32,556 nt of DNA from Synechococcus sp. ARS1019 (GCA_002690325.1 NZED01000031.1:6974-39529), one strand, 5' to 3'; positions 8,548-18,639 are shown, counted from the stretch's first letter. The notes: generated by a model not told the origin, from the letters alone. Numbers and translations: made by a program.

Positions 8548-8871
8548 ATGGGAGCACGGATCACACACGAGGAATTCCTCGAGAGAGCACGAACACGCTT
8601 CGGAGATCAGTTTGATTACAGCGAAATCATCTGGCGCAGTTACAAAAGCCCGGTGAAATTGCGGTGCCGTAAGCACCCAGTTCGCGCCATCACGATCACC
8701 CCGGAAAAGCACTTACAAACCCTTGGCGGCTGCAGACATTGTCTGCGAGAACGCAGGGTTGAAGCCTTGGAGCGCGAGCTGAACCGCAAGGCCGCTCCGG
8801 ACCATCAGTTGAACGAACCCGTTCAACCTGCTTCGGAGACAACCCCTCAGCCGACCAAACTCACACGCTGA
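8548..8871 (+). CDS. Small protein with DUF723-like zinc-ribbon fold
   Basis: A 107-residue protein from ATG 8548. Its N-terminal two thirds follow the pattern HxEFLxRAxxxFGxxFDYSExxWxSxxxPVKLRCxKH, ending GGCRHC, which matches the treble-clef repeats (DUF723 type) found near homing endonucleases and in phage proteins, where C..H..C..C hold zinc. The C-terminal tail is polar and proline-rich. The frame is open to 8509, but the internal ATG fits the domain start. The last 25 bases overlap the end of metA on the other strand. Function is unknown; nucleic-acid binding is an inference. Confidence 0.6.
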   Translation: MGARITHEEFLERARTRFGDQFDYSEIIWRSYKSPVKLRCRKHPVRAITITPEKHLQTLGGCRHCLRERRVEALERELNRKAAPDHQLNEPVQPASETTPQPTKLTR

Positions 8872-9740
8872 TAACAGAACCAAAGCCACTGCTGAAACAG
8901 CAGATTGCGGTGGGAGCGCCAGAGGGTTTTGGGGTGATCCGAATCAAAGTTTTCTGGAGGAGGAACATCTCCTCGAGCTTTGTCTCGTTCCATCTCAGCC
9001 TGTAAACGGCCGACGTTGTACTCCGGGTGGCCCAGGTGCATCAACTGACGCTGATCGGGTGTTTCGAAAATGGTGTATCCGACTTGCTCTCCATAGGCGA
9101 GCAGACGGAGCCGACCCTGACGCTGCGCAGATTCCATCGCCGCATCCGGCAAACCTGCATAACGGCTCTGAGGACAATAAAAATGATCGTCTTGGGTGCC
9201 CATCAGGGGATGGCCGGGAATCAAGCTGCGAAGTGGATAGATCCCGAAGAGCTTCTGCTCAAAGGGAATCTTGTCCACGCCAGCGAGATAGGCCATGGCA
9301 AAGCCAGCCCAGCACAGACCAAGAGTGCTCGCACAGGTGTGCCGTGCCTGCTCGATCAATGTCACCAACTCTGACCAATACGTGACCTGATCAAAGGGAA
9401 GATGCTCAACAGGGGCACCGGTGATAATCAAGCCATCAAGAGGGCCCTGGGCCAAGGCTTGCTCCCAGGTCACATAGAGCTGGTTGAGATGATTTTGATC
9501 CCAGCTTTTGTAGGCGTGGGACGCTAAACGAATCCAAATCGGCTCAATCTGAAGAACAGATAAGCCGAGGGGATGCAACAAATTGAACTCGTATTGTTTC
9601 CCCAACGGCATGATATTGAGAATGCCAATCCGAAGGGGTCGGATGTCCTGACGCTCAGCCTGTTTTGGCTCAATCCAGGAGATCCTGTTGCGCTCAATCG
9701 CCGCAATTTTGTGATAGCTGCGAGGAAGAATTAGAGCCAT
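8847..9740 (-). CDS. metA: MetA-family homoserine O-acyltransferase (probably acetyl-specific)
   Basis: A 297-residue cytoplasmic enzyme of the homoserine O-succinyl/acetyltransferase family, the first step committed to methionine. The nucleophile is C143 (LGLCWAG), with H238 and E240 (HLGHPEY) completing the triad. Where E. coli MetA has Gly in TGAPLG, this protein has Glu (TGAPVE, E112); that glutamate is known to favour acetyl-CoA in Bacillus MetA. The adjacent MetY uses O-acetylhomoserine, which agrees. The region after NIMP is diverged (LGKQYEFN instead of the usual TKxxTE). It starts 17 bases after the end of metY, so the two form an operon. Family call firm; acyl choice inferred. Confidence 0.9.
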   Translation of the reverse strand: MALILPRSYHKIAAIERNRISWIEPKQAERQDIRPLRIGILNIMPLGKQYEFNLLHPLGLSVLQIEPIWIRLASHAYKSWDQNHLNQLYVTWEQALAQGPLDGLIITGAPVEHLPFDQVTYWSELVTLIEQARHTCASTLGLCWAGFAMAYLAGVDKIPFEQKLFGIYPLRSLIPGHPLMGTQDDHFYCPQSRYAGLPDAAMESAQRQGRLRLLAYGEQVGYTIFETPDQRQLMHLGHPEYNVGRLQAEMERDKARGDVPPPENFDSDHPKTLWRSHRNLLFQQWLWFCYQRVSLVG

Positions 9741-9757
9741 AGGTCACCCATTCATCA

Positions 9758-11110
<1,353 letters not shown>

Positions 11111-11114
11111 ATTT

Positions 11115-11783
11115 CTAGTCGTCAGAGAGCTCTGGTTTCTCGGTTTCAGCCAGAGAAGGGAACGTACTGCGAATCACAGCATGCAATTCACGATGTGCTT
11201 CTGCCCGGAAACCGGAAATCGCCTCTGAACTCAGGATTGGATAAGTGCGATCGGTTCCGTCACCATCACGAAGATGCTTCCAGCGGCTGTTTTCCGTCTC
11301 TTTGAGTTTGTTGAGCGCTGCTTCGAAGTCGTAGGGCTTCGTCACACCGAGGGCAGCAACCTGACTGGCCAGGGTTTCCCGAACAGGTGCCAGGGCCTTG
11401 GCCTTCAGGGTGTCCGGCAGCCCGAGCACAGGCTCGTAATGGTCCAAGATTCGCAATTCGGCTTCGAGCATCACCGGCCAAGCTCCGCGTTCACCCTCGT
11501 TGAGAGCCATCTCGGCTTCTTCGGCCTCCATGGCATCGAGGTGGAAGCGAAGCCATTTGTAGTAGGTCTTCTCGTTGATGGGCTTTTTCGCCGCAGCGCG
11601 CCCAGTAAGGATTTTGGGTAAGGCGTTTTCGGCTTTGCGAAGAAACAGCCGGTCCTCGCGCTCAAGGTTCATGGCCCCCCAGCGCTGTCTGTACTCCCAC
11701 AACTCCACGTAGCGGGCCACATCGAGATCGGGCCATCCAAGTCCCTTCAGCTCATCACCACGGTGGGAAGTTTCCTTGGGCAC
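11115..11783 (-). CDS. Conserved-looking hypothetical protein upstream of metY
   Basis: A 222-residue soluble protein, rich in charged residues and predicted to be largely helical. It begins MPKETSHRGDELKGLGWPDLD; recognisable stretches are VELWEYRQRWGAMNLEREDR and ALNKLKETENSRWKHLRDGDGTD, but I cannot place it in a family. No signal peptide or membrane helix is seen. The frame uses the same strand as metY and ends 31 bases before it, so co-transcription with the methionine genes is possible but not shown. Length and composition support a real gene. Confidence 0.7.
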   Translation of the reverse strand: MPKETSHRGDELKGLGWPDLDVARYVELWEYRQRWGAMNLEREDRLFLRKAENALPKILTGRAAAKKPINEKTYYKWLRFHLDAMEAEEAEMALNEGERGAWPVMLEAELRILDHYEPVLGLPDTLKAKALAPVRETLASQVAALGVTKPYDFEAALNKLKETENSRWKHLRDGDGTDRTYPILSSEAISGFRAEAHRELHAVIRSTFPSLAETEKPELSDD

Positions 11784-11838
11784 GCGCTGCAGAGTTCAAG
11801 CGATTCTGAAGCGTAAGTGCCAACGGACGGAAGTCCAA

Positions 11839-12792
11839 TCAATTGGGGGAACGGCTTCCCGGATTCCTCTCGAGATATGTGGTGACGGCAATCGGTTGGT
11901 TCTGGACATAACCAACCGGTAGCCAGAGGTCACCAAGCGCTGAGTTGAAGTGGATTTCCCAGTGGTAGAGACCGATGTAAGCCCGTGGGTCCTCCTTCAT
12001 GAGGGACGCGTAGAGCAACACTGCACGCCCGTAGTAATCACTGTTGTTGTATCCCCACAGGCCCTGACGAATGTTCTGCAGTCCTCCTCGTCGCACGAGA
12101 TAACGCGCCGCAGCCTGAATCGCATCATGGGGATTGCGGATGTCACCAGCACCAATCCCCGGTTCAGCCCAGGTTGTCGGTAAAAACTGCATCGGTCCCT
12201 GAGCATTCGCCACAGAAATGCCATCGATCCGACCCATGCCGGTTTCGACCAAGTTCACGGCGGCCAAGACTTCCCATTCGATTCCGGTCGTGGCCTCAGC
12301 CTTTCGGTAGTAGCTCAGCAATTGCTCAGCCGGCTCTGGCTGAATGATGCGCCAAGCAGGAAGTCGAGATGGACCTCGACCTCGACTCATCCGCAGAAAT
12401 TCTCGGCGAGCCGCAAGATGCCGTTCAGCCACACTCTTCCAACGCGGAGGAAGGGCGGCCACCACCGCAGCAGATCGCGCGGTATCAGCGGACAAAACCC
12501 TGTAGATCACCTGCTGCTGATGACCCAAATCCGGCAACGCCGATGGCGAAGTGGAGGGATTACGGAGGGCTGCTTCAACTCGGACCAACTGGTCTGCAGT
12601 CTCCTGAGCAGAGCGCGGAACAACCGGATAACGACGGGGAGCCACGGCCGGACGGGTGGCCGACTCTTGGGGAACAACAGGCTGAGGTTCACGGGCTGCC
12701 GTAACGGCAACAAACCCGATCAAACCAGCAACACAACAAGTGCCTGTGAGCAGCAGACGCCTGCGCATCTCCTCTCCCGAGCGGACATGCAA
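11839..12792 (-). CDS. Lytic murein transglycosylase, SLT domain
   Basis: A 317-residue envelope enzyme. The N-terminus (RRRLLLTGTCCVAGLIGFVAV) is a signal or anchor helix, followed by a proline-rich linker to about residue 60. The C-terminal half holds a soluble-lytic-transglycosylase domain: the catalytic glutamate is E183 in AVNLVETGMGRIDG, followed by GPMQFLPTTW and NPHDAIQAAARYL. It would cleave peptidoglycan between MurNAc and GlcNAc with 1,6-anhydro product. ATG 12792 is preferred, with AGGG seven bases upstream; ATG 12768 has GGAG too close. It lies 18 bases after the end of the DOMON-like gene on the same strand. Confidence 0.85.
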   Translation of the reverse strand: MHVRSGEEMRRRLLLTGTCCVAGLIGFVAVTAAREPQPVVPQESATRPAVAPRRYPVVPRSAQETADQLVRVEAALRNPSTSPSALPDLGHQQQVIYRVLSADTARSAAVVAALPPRWKSVAERHLAARREFLRMSRGRGPSRLPAWRIIQPEPAEQLLSYYRKAEATTGIEWEVLAAVNLVETGMGRIDGISVANAQGPMQFLPTTWAEPGIGAGDIRNPHDAIQAAARYLVRRGGLQNIRQGLWGYNNSDYYGRAVLLYASLMKEDPRAYIGLYHWEIHFNSALGDLWLPVGYVQNQPIAVTTYLERNPGSRSPN

Positions 12793-12810
12793 AAACCCTA
12801 ACGGTGCGGT

Positions 12811-13392
12811 TTAAGGAGCCAAATACAAACTGCGATCGTGAAAATCAGCGCCCTGGTTGGGATGAGCCACACTCCAATGACTGCAACCGGCAGTGCCGAA
12901 ATCCAACACCGTGGTCAAGGCCAATTCAGGAGCCACATTCGATGGCCACCAAGGACTGATGGGAAGCACGGCATCCAGTCGAAGCTGATGGTGGCGCCGT
13001 CTGAGCTCAATGCAAGGAGCATCCAGCAAGGATTGGCGAGCCTGACCTTCGCGGTAGCGATCAAATTGATAGACAGCCCAGTCACCATTGGGCGCCACGT
13101 TGATTTCCCAGTAGCCCTCCTGTCCGGGCATGCCGAGAAACGCTTCAAAACAAGTGGTGGTCCATAACGCATCCCGACGCTGACCCTCTGACTGCCCCCC
13201 ATCAACAAGACCACTGGGAAGAACAAGGTCCGACAGGCCAACGGACGAAGCAGCCAGAACCCCATAACTCAGCTCAAGCCAACCCCGATCATTCCAAATC
13301 AACTCAGCACTCACCTGGAGGCCCGCCGGCACAGCACTCTCGAAGGGAATCAGGCGCGAGGCCTGACGCAGCTCAACAGATTGTCGTCCCAT
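12811..13392 (-). CDS. DOMON-like domain protein
   Basis: A 193-residue protein matching cyanobacterial DOMON-like proteins: a beta-rich fold with LWTTTCFEAFLG, YWEINVAPNGDWAVYQFDRYR and a C-terminal HWSVAHPNQGADFHDR stretch. DOMON domains bind haem or sugars in other proteins; this group has no proven role, and no signal peptide is seen, so it is probably cytoplasmic. The start codon follows the stop of the phosphotransferase gene by one base (TGACATG), so the pair is translationally coupled, which points to a shared, perhaps sugar-related, job (inference). Confidence 0.75.
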   Translation of the reverse strand: MGRQSVELRQASRLIPFESAVPAGLQVSAELIWNDRGWLELSYGVLAASSVGLSDLVLPSGLVDGGQSEGQRRDALWTTTCFEAFLGMPGQEGYWEINVAPNGDWAVYQFDRYREGQARQSLLDAPCIELRRRHHQLRLDAVLPISPWWPSNVAPELALTTVLDFGTAGCSHWSVAHPNQGADFHDRSLYLAP

Positions 13393-13393
13393 G

Positions 13394-14524
13394 TCAGCCT
13401 GCGTTCAGCAAACGGCTGATCAACGCGCGGATCTCAGGCATCTGATTGTCGATGCTCTCGGTGAGTCGGAACTGCACATCGGCTCGGTGCAGGTTTTGAT
13501 TGGGGTGGTTGGTCCGGAAATAACGGTCACCATCGAGATGGTCCGTGAGGAAGCGCAACCCCAACTCAAAAGGAATCAACCGAATGCAATCGGGAAGATA
13601 AGCACAATCTTGTTCGCTCAGAAAACTGCCAGCAACCGAGAGATAGCCCTCGAGAATGGATTCAGCCAAAGCCAAATCAAACCTCACACCGTCAAGATCT
13701 TCTGCTTCTTCTCCAGCCGGATTGCAGCAGGAGCGCAAACAATCGCCAATGTCGTAGTGAATCAGTCCTGGCTTAACGGTGTCGAGATCAATCAAACCAA
13801 CGGCTTGCCCGGTGGCTTCATCCATCATGACGTTGTTGATTTTTGGATCGCCATGAATCGGGCGATGGTGTAGTTCACCACGAGCAACTGCATCCTCCAG
13901 CACGGAAGCGCCCTCCCGTCGCTGATTCACAAAAGCGAGCGCGTTCGTCAGCGCCTTGGAAGGATTCTGCGGAATGGACCTCGCGAGGACCTGATCAAAG
14001 CGCCGGAGATACGAGGGGGTGACGTGAAAGTCTTCCAGGGTGTCCGCGAGTGAATCCGCAGGTAAATCACTGATCAGGGAATGAAACATGCCCAAGCCGT
14101 AGCCAACTTCCCTGGCTTGAAAGCAATCCCGAATCACATCCGTCGTGGTGGCAGCGCCGATGTAAGTAATCGAGCGCCACACCTCACCATCGTGCTCCAC
14201 CCAAGGCCTGGATTCCTGCCGAGACGGCACTACCTGAGGAACCTCCCATCGCCGCCCTTGCAACTCCGGCGGCGGCGTCTCCAAGCGGCGTTGAACATGC
14301 TCACCAAGCGCCACCAAATTGCGCATCACTAAATCAGGACGCGTAAAAACGCTTTTGTTCAATCGTTGAAGAACAAAGGCTCCTCCATCACGTCGTCCGT
14401 CATGGGTTACGAGAAAGGTCTCGTTGACATTGCCCGAGCCAAGACTGTGGATCCCAGTAATTCGCTCACGGGGATGGAAGCGATCTGCAATAGCTTCCAA
14501 AGCCTCGGTCATCAGCAGTCGCAT
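13394..14524 (-). CDS. APH-family phosphotransferase, N-acetylhexosamine-kinase-like
   Basis: A 376-residue kinase-fold protein. The glycine-rich start is LGSGNVNETF (about residues 28-37), the catalytic loop is HGDPKINNVM (224-233), and the magnesium-binding motif is IDLDTVKPGLIHYDIGD (245-261). This IDLDTVxPG form is closer to N-acetylhexosamine 1-kinases (NahK) than to antibiotic kinases, so a sugar or small alcohol is the likely substrate, not a drug. ATG 14524 is used; Met at residue 5 is an alternative, and neither has a clear ribosome-binding site. It precedes the DOMON-like gene with one base between. Confidence 0.8.
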   Translation of the reverse strand: MRLLMTEALEAIADRFHPRERITGIHSLGSGNVNETFLVTHDGRRDGGAFVLQRLNKSVFTRPDLVMRNLVALGEHVQRRLETPPPELQGRRWEVPQVVPSRQESRPWVEHDGEVWRSITYIGAATTTDVIRDCFQAREVGYGLGMFHSLISDLPADSLADTLEDFHVTPSYLRRFDQVLARSIPQNPSKALTNALAFVNQRREGASVLEDAVARGELHHRPIHGDPKINNVMMDEATGQAVGLIDLDTVKPGLIHYDIGDCLRSCCNPAGEEAEDLDGVRFDLALAESILEGYLSVAGSFLSEQDCAYLPDCIRLIPFELGLRFLTDHLDGDRYFRTNHPNQNLHRADVQFRLTESIDNQMPEIRALISRLLNAG

Positions 14525-14599
14525 GGGTCTCAGGTCGAAACCATGCCTGCTCTTTCACGACTCACAAGCCGTCAGTGTGCAGAACGGCAGGCGACTGAC

Positions 14600-16162
14600 T
14601 TAGGCATCCAGCTGTGTTTCGATCACATCCATCAATTGGACATAGGCCGGCAAGCCATCACCATCGCCCTCCAAGGGAGCTGCTCGACGCATGGCGTTAC
14701 GCGCGTTATCCGCAATCACCGCGTTGACAAATAGATCGAGGGCCTCAACGACATCAAGATTTTGCAAGGCTTCTGCGTATCGCCGGCTGTGGGTCGGTCG
14801 CACCGATTCCTGGCAGTAATTCGACAATTCACGGCTTTCAGTCATCACGCGATAAGCCGTGTCCTTCACAGCGGGGCGCCCATACACAGCCATGTAGAGG
14901 AGATTCACCATGGAGGCGTCGTGAAGAGGGATGGAATATTTCCTCGCAATTTGAGGCCAGTAACGAAGCGATTTGAGGCCTTCCAGACCACCCTTGCGGA
15001 GTCCCGCTGATTCGCACCACTGCTCCAGTTCCTCCATGGAACTTGGACAACGTTTGTGCTCACGCATTTTGGCTGCCAACACCTGACCCACTTGAAAATT
15101 CCGTGTCGGGCTGCCGGAGACCGGGAGCATCATGCTGCCGCGCACATCGGCCACCATCGCGGTGAGCTGCGTAAAGGTGTGATCACGCACCTTTTCAAAG
15201 TCCCCGTCACGAACCAAGGTGGCTTCAATCCGTGGCACCGCATAACCAAGCTCAGTCAGAGGAATCGGTTGACGGTGATAGAGCTTTTGCCGATCCGGAC
15301 GCGCCATCGACACCGTTGCCGCTTGATCCAGGCACTGATCCAACAACAGGGTCAACAGCGTCGGGAGGACCCCCGGGTTGTCTTGATGAAAGGCATACCC
15401 AAAACCAGCAAACACCGAAGCCATGTTCTTCGCGGCCTTGATGTACTGCCCCTCAACGTTGTGGACACCTGGCGACACTTGAATGTTCGGGGACAGACAA
15501 TCCAGCAGCTGCGCACCGAGCATCGCGGTGAGTGCATTGGGGTGGCAGAAATTCGCGGTGAAACTGTCGAATGGATTTCTCAGGGCTCCATGCCGGTGAA
15601 ACCCTGAGAAGAACGCCAGGTTGGGTTCTTGCTCACACAGCACATAGGCGTTGTTGGTAATTGGATCGTGGCTGAACGATCCCGACAAACAAGCCAGAAC
15701 AACCTGCTCACGGCCTAACTCCTCCCGCAGCCGGCAGGCCTCGAGAAGATCCTCCTCAATGTGGTTGCTGTTGGCACTCAGCACCACCAGTTCACATTCA
15801 AGGATGAGATCCCGGAGGGTATTGGGGCGTTGTTCGGTGGAGGAGACATGCGTCCCTGTGCTGCGCACCGTTGCCACGTGGCCAGCGTCCATGTTGGCGA
15901 TCGCTTCTTTTGAAAACGCCCCGAGCAGATCGCGTCCGGGCCGGGCAGCGAGCATCAGGCGTCCAGCCTGGTTTTGCATGGCGCAGTTGTACGCCAGAGA
16001 GGCTGGATAGAGACCAACGCTGTAAAAGCCCACCTTTCCCGCCGCAACATCCCTCACCCGGCGTGCAATCGAGCCGGCATCGAGGCTGCGATCAAAAAAA
16101 GAGTTGCGCATCAGAACCGAGTAGGGACGCACAAAGCGTTCGCTGCACACCCTAAAGACCAT
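14600..16162 (-). CDS. Large conserved-looking protein with dehydrogenase-like traits
   Basis: A 520-residue protein that I cannot name with certainty. The N-terminal part (residues about 44-75) reads KVGFYSVGLYPASLAYNCAMQN and then LMLAARPGRD, like a nucleotide-binding beta-alpha-beta unit with an altered glycine motif; a later strand reads LVVLSANSNHIEEDL. In the middle, GQYIKAAKNMASVFAGFGYAF recalls the KN-containing helix of glycerol-3-phosphate and opine dehydrogenases. A distant NAD(P)-dependent dehydrogenase is therefore possible, but the glycines are not canonical. It starts a minus-strand run and is divergent from the GST gene, 45 bases away. ATGs at residues 1 and 18 are both possible starts. 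Confidence 0.6.
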   Translation of the reverse strand: MVFRVCSERFVRPYSVLMRNSFFDRSLDAGSIARRVRDVAAGKVGFYSVGLYPASLAYNCAMQNQAGRLMLAARPGRDLLGAFSKEAIANMDAGHVATVRSTGTHVSSTEQRPNTLRDLILECELVVLSANSNHIEEDLLEACRLREELGREQVVLACLSGSFSHDPITNNAYVLCEQEPNLAFFSGFHRHGALRNPFDSFTANFCHPNALTAMLGAQLLDCLSPNIQVSPGVHNVEGQYIKAAKNMASVFAGFGYAFHQDNPGVLPTLLTLLLDQCLDQAATVSMARPDRQKLYHRQPIPLTELGYAVPRIEATLVRDGDFEKVRDHTFTQLTAMVADVRGSMMLPVSGSPTRNFQVGQVLAAKMREHKRCPSSMEELEQWCESAGLRKGGLEGLKSLRYWPQIARKYSIPLHDASMVNLLYMAVYGRPAVKDTAYRVMTESRELSNYCQESVRPTHSRRYAEALQNLDVVEALDLFVNAVIADNARNAMRRAAPLEGDGDGLPAYVQLMDVIETQLDA

Positions 16163-16207
16163 CCCCTAGGGAGACTGTCAGGACTGATTGGTTGCTGCAA
16201 CCGAACC

Positions 16208-16792
16208 ATGGCACTGACCCTGTACGGCGGACCTCAGACCAGGGCTTCGATGCCCCGCTGGTACCTCGAAGAAAAAGGCATCCCCTATGAGCTGGTGGAG
16301 ATCGACCTCCGCGGGAATCAACATCGTCAGCCCGACTATCTCGCGATCAATCCCTTTGGAAAATTGCCTGCGCTTGTCGACGACAGCTTGCTGGGTCCCG
16401 ATGGACAACCACTGACGTTGTTCGAATCAGGAGCGATCCTTCTCCATCTCGCAGAACATCACGGCAAGGAAATCAAAGGACCAGCCCAGCGATCACTGAT
16501 CAATCAATGGCTGCTCTTCGCCAACGCAACGCTGGCGATCGCCCTGTTTGTGCCAAGCAATCGTGAGCGCGAGTTTCCCCGGTTAATGCAAGAGCTCAAT
16601 CATCAACTCACTCCAGGCCAACCCCTCGTTGGTGAGCAATGGGGTGCCGCTGACTGCGCCGTGACGGCGTATTTGGCCTATCTACCGATCTTCTTTCCAC
16701 AGGAAGACCTATCGCCTTATCCAGCGATTGAAGCCTTGATTGCATCCACGCAGCAACGCCCGGCCTACCGCAAGGTGATGGGCATGAATTGA
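16208..16792 (+). CDS. Glutathione S-transferase family protein
   Basis: A 194-residue GST. The thioredoxin-like N-terminal domain opens MALTLYGGPQTRASMPRWYLEE, keeps the cis-proline site in NPFGKLPALVDD and the glutathione-binding LFESGAILLHLAE (Glu-Ser). A helical C-terminal domain follows, with the N-capping GAADCAVTAYLAYL motif. It would conjugate or reduce electrophiles with glutathione in the cytoplasm. The frame is open back to 15974 over the neighbouring gene, but the ATG at 16208 matches the family start. The following gene begins 14 bases after its stop. Confidence 0.9.
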   Translation: MALTLYGGPQTRASMPRWYLEEKGIPYELVEIDLRGNQHRQPDYLAINPFGKLPALVDDSLLGPDGQPLTLFESGAILLHLAEHHGKEIKGPAQRSLINQWLLFANATLAIALFVPSNREREFPRLMQELNHQLTPGQPLVGEQWGAADCAVTAYLAYLPIFFPQEDLSPYPAIEALIASTQQRPAYRKVMGMN

Positions 16793-16806
16793 CGAAAGGC
16801 GGTGTA

Positions 16807-17289
16807 ATGCAGTCAAAAGCTGCTGCCATGCCTTTCAACCGCCAAGAGCTACTCCTGGCTTACCGCTGGCCAGCAGCCGTTGTGCTGTCCAGCCTGGCTC
16901 TATCAGCGGTGCTGTTGAAAGTGCTGAGTGAACCGATTCCGGTCCGGATCGATGGGGGGCTGCAAGTCGACAAATTGGTGATGCCCGCCAGTGTCACCAT
17001 TCGCAGCGACCAACCCCTCCCGGTGTCAGGAACGGTGGGGGTTGACGCCCCCGTGACGATCACTGGTCAGCAACCACTCGTCATCGGCCCCGTCAAGGTT
17101 CAGTCCATTGATCGCCCGGTCGCGATCAATGGCACCGTCGATGCCAATGCCCAGGTGAGTTCCATCACGGGACCGGTTCAGGTGGATGGAGCCGTCACCG
17201 TGAAAGACACAGTCGCTATCGGAGGAACAGTGAACGTGGAAGGCAAGGTCGGAGCCGAAGTCAAACCCCATTTGCTCCCTTTTAAGTAG
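16807..17289 (+). CDS. Membrane-anchored beta-repeat protein, unknown function
   Basis: A 160-residue protein with one membrane helix near the N-terminus (about residues 22-42, WPAAVVLSSLALSAVLL) followed by a region of short beta strands with alternating valine and glycine, such as LPVSGTVGVDAPVTITG, PVAINGTVDANAQVSSITG and TVAIGGTVNVEGKVG. The repeat period is loose, about 15-18 residues, suggesting a beta-solenoid or a bactofilin-like shape outside or inside the membrane. The ATG at 16807 has AAAGG eight bases upstream. It follows the GST gene closely on the same strand. Family not recognised. Confidence 0.6.
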   Translation: MQSKAAAMPFNRQELLLAYRWPAAVVLSSLALSAVLLKVLSEPIPVRIDGGLQVDKLVMPASVTIRSDQPLPVSGTVGVDAPVTITGQQPLVIGPVKVQSIDRPVAINGTVDANAQVSSITGPVQVDGAVTVKDTVAIGGTVNVEGKVGAEVKPHLLPFK

Positions 17290-17304
17290 GAAGGCTGATC
17301 CCGC

Positions 17305-18639
17305 TCAGCGCGACTGATTACGGGGTGCTTGACCATCCCCGCAGGTCAAACCCTGCTCCCAGCGCCCCAATTGGCGAAGCCCCAAGGCGGCGATGGCAGC
17401 GCAAATCAAACCGATCACGCTCCAGCGGTTGCCTTGTCCAAAACCCACCAAAGCTGCACCACTCCAAAGCAGGGCCCAGGTGAAGGGCCGCGCTTTGCGC
17501 ACTCGATCGAGTGCTGTGGAACAACTGCGGCAGTGAATGGTGTGGCTGTTGTAGCGGTCCATCAAGGTATGGGTCCCTAACCGCGACGGCAATGGCTGAT
17601 CAGCAAAGGGTTCTCCACCGTTGTCGTTCAGCCAACGATGCAGAGCGGCGACGTACCGATCGCTGGTGGTGGGGAGATAAAAGGCTCGATCAGCAGCGGC
17701 GCTACCACCAGCACGCTCCAGAACCCGCTCCTGCCAATGCAGAAAAACCTGGTCATCCTCGAGCACTTTGTGGTTACCGATGTGCTGCAACCAACGCGGT
17801 CGCAAGCCGATGAGCAAGCGCGGAAGAGCCGATTGGAACTGGAAGGGAAAACGCGCAAAGAGGCGGCATTCACCACGCCGGATTGGGACGGCGTAAACCA
17901 CCGTGAGGATGCGTCCGAAACCATCCGCCGTGAGGTCATGCCACATCAACTGAGGTGCACGGAAACAGGTGGATTGCGATCCCAGTTGCCCACGCCGTGG
18001 ACCTTCCTCCCAAAACGCCTCAAAACCGTCCGACGCTTCCTTGGTGATCACTGCATTCACCGGAGCAGCATTCTCCCTCTTCCCCACAGTCCGGTGATGC
18101 GTGAAGGGCACATGACTCACATCCAGCACGTTCTCTAACAACGTGACGGCATCCATGGGCAGGTCCCGAAAGGTGTCCTGCACCGTCCAGCTCTGGGGGT
18201 TCTCATCAAGGGCAGGGACCAACGGCAGCTCAGCCATCGCCGCTGCATCCGGGGCACCCATCCAGACAAACAACAGACCCTGACCTGTCGCTGTATGCAA
18301 GCTGGCGCACCGCGAACGACGCCCCTCAGGCTTGGTGTTGTCATCGGCCTGGGGAATCACACGGCAGTGACCCTCACCATCAAAACTCCAGCCGTGGTAA
18401 GGACACTCCAACTGTCCATCGGCATTGATCCGGCCCTCACTCAACGGCCCCAGCCGATGAGGACAAACGTCCGGAAACACGCGCCAACAGTCGCCGCCGG
18501 CATCCCACCAAATCACCAGATCTCGTTCCAGCAATGTGAACCGACTCGGACGGGATGGATCGAGATCCTGGAGGTAAGCGATCGGCCACCACTGCTCGGT
18601 CCATGTCGGATGCATGACAACCGCTTTAAGGGCTGCCAT
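17305..18639 (-). CDS. Rieske oxygenase of the PaO/Tic55/PTC52 type
   Basis: A 444-residue membrane-bound Rieske non-haem iron oxygenase. The [2Fe-2S] ligands are C59, H61 (CPHRLGPLSEG) and C79, H82 (CPYHGWSF). The mononuclear iron site is in ENVLDVSHVPFTHH. Near the C-terminus are the CxxC of this plant/cyanobacterial group (HCRSCS) and two membrane helices. Relatives act on chlorophyll breakdown products (pheophorbide a oxygenase) or protochlorophyllide; the substrate here is unknown. ATG 18639 is used; an in-frame TTG at 18648 is weaker. It converges on the beta-repeat gene and diverges from the region before stpA. Confidence 0.88.
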   Translation of the reverse strand: MAALKAVVMHPTWTEQWWPIAYLQDLDPSRPSRFTLLERDLVIWWDAGGDCWRVFPDVCPHRLGPLSEGRINADGQLECPYHGWSFDGEGHCRVIPQADDNTKPEGRRSRCASLHTATGQGLLFVWMGAPDAAAMAELPLVPALDENPQSWTVQDTFRDLPMDAVTLLENVLDVSHVPFTHHRTVGKRENAAPVNAVITKEASDGFEAFWEEGPRRGQLGSQSTCFRAPQLMWHDLTADGFGRILTVVYAVPIRRGECRLFARFPFQFQSALPRLLIGLRPRWLQHIGNHKVLEDDQVFLHWQERVLERAGGSAAADRAFYLPTTSDRYVAALHRWLNDNGGEPFADQPLPSRLGTHTLMDRYNSHTIHCRSCSTALDRVRKARPFTWALLWSGAALVGFGQGNRWSVIGLICAAIAALGLRQLGRWEQGLTCGDGQAPRNQSR

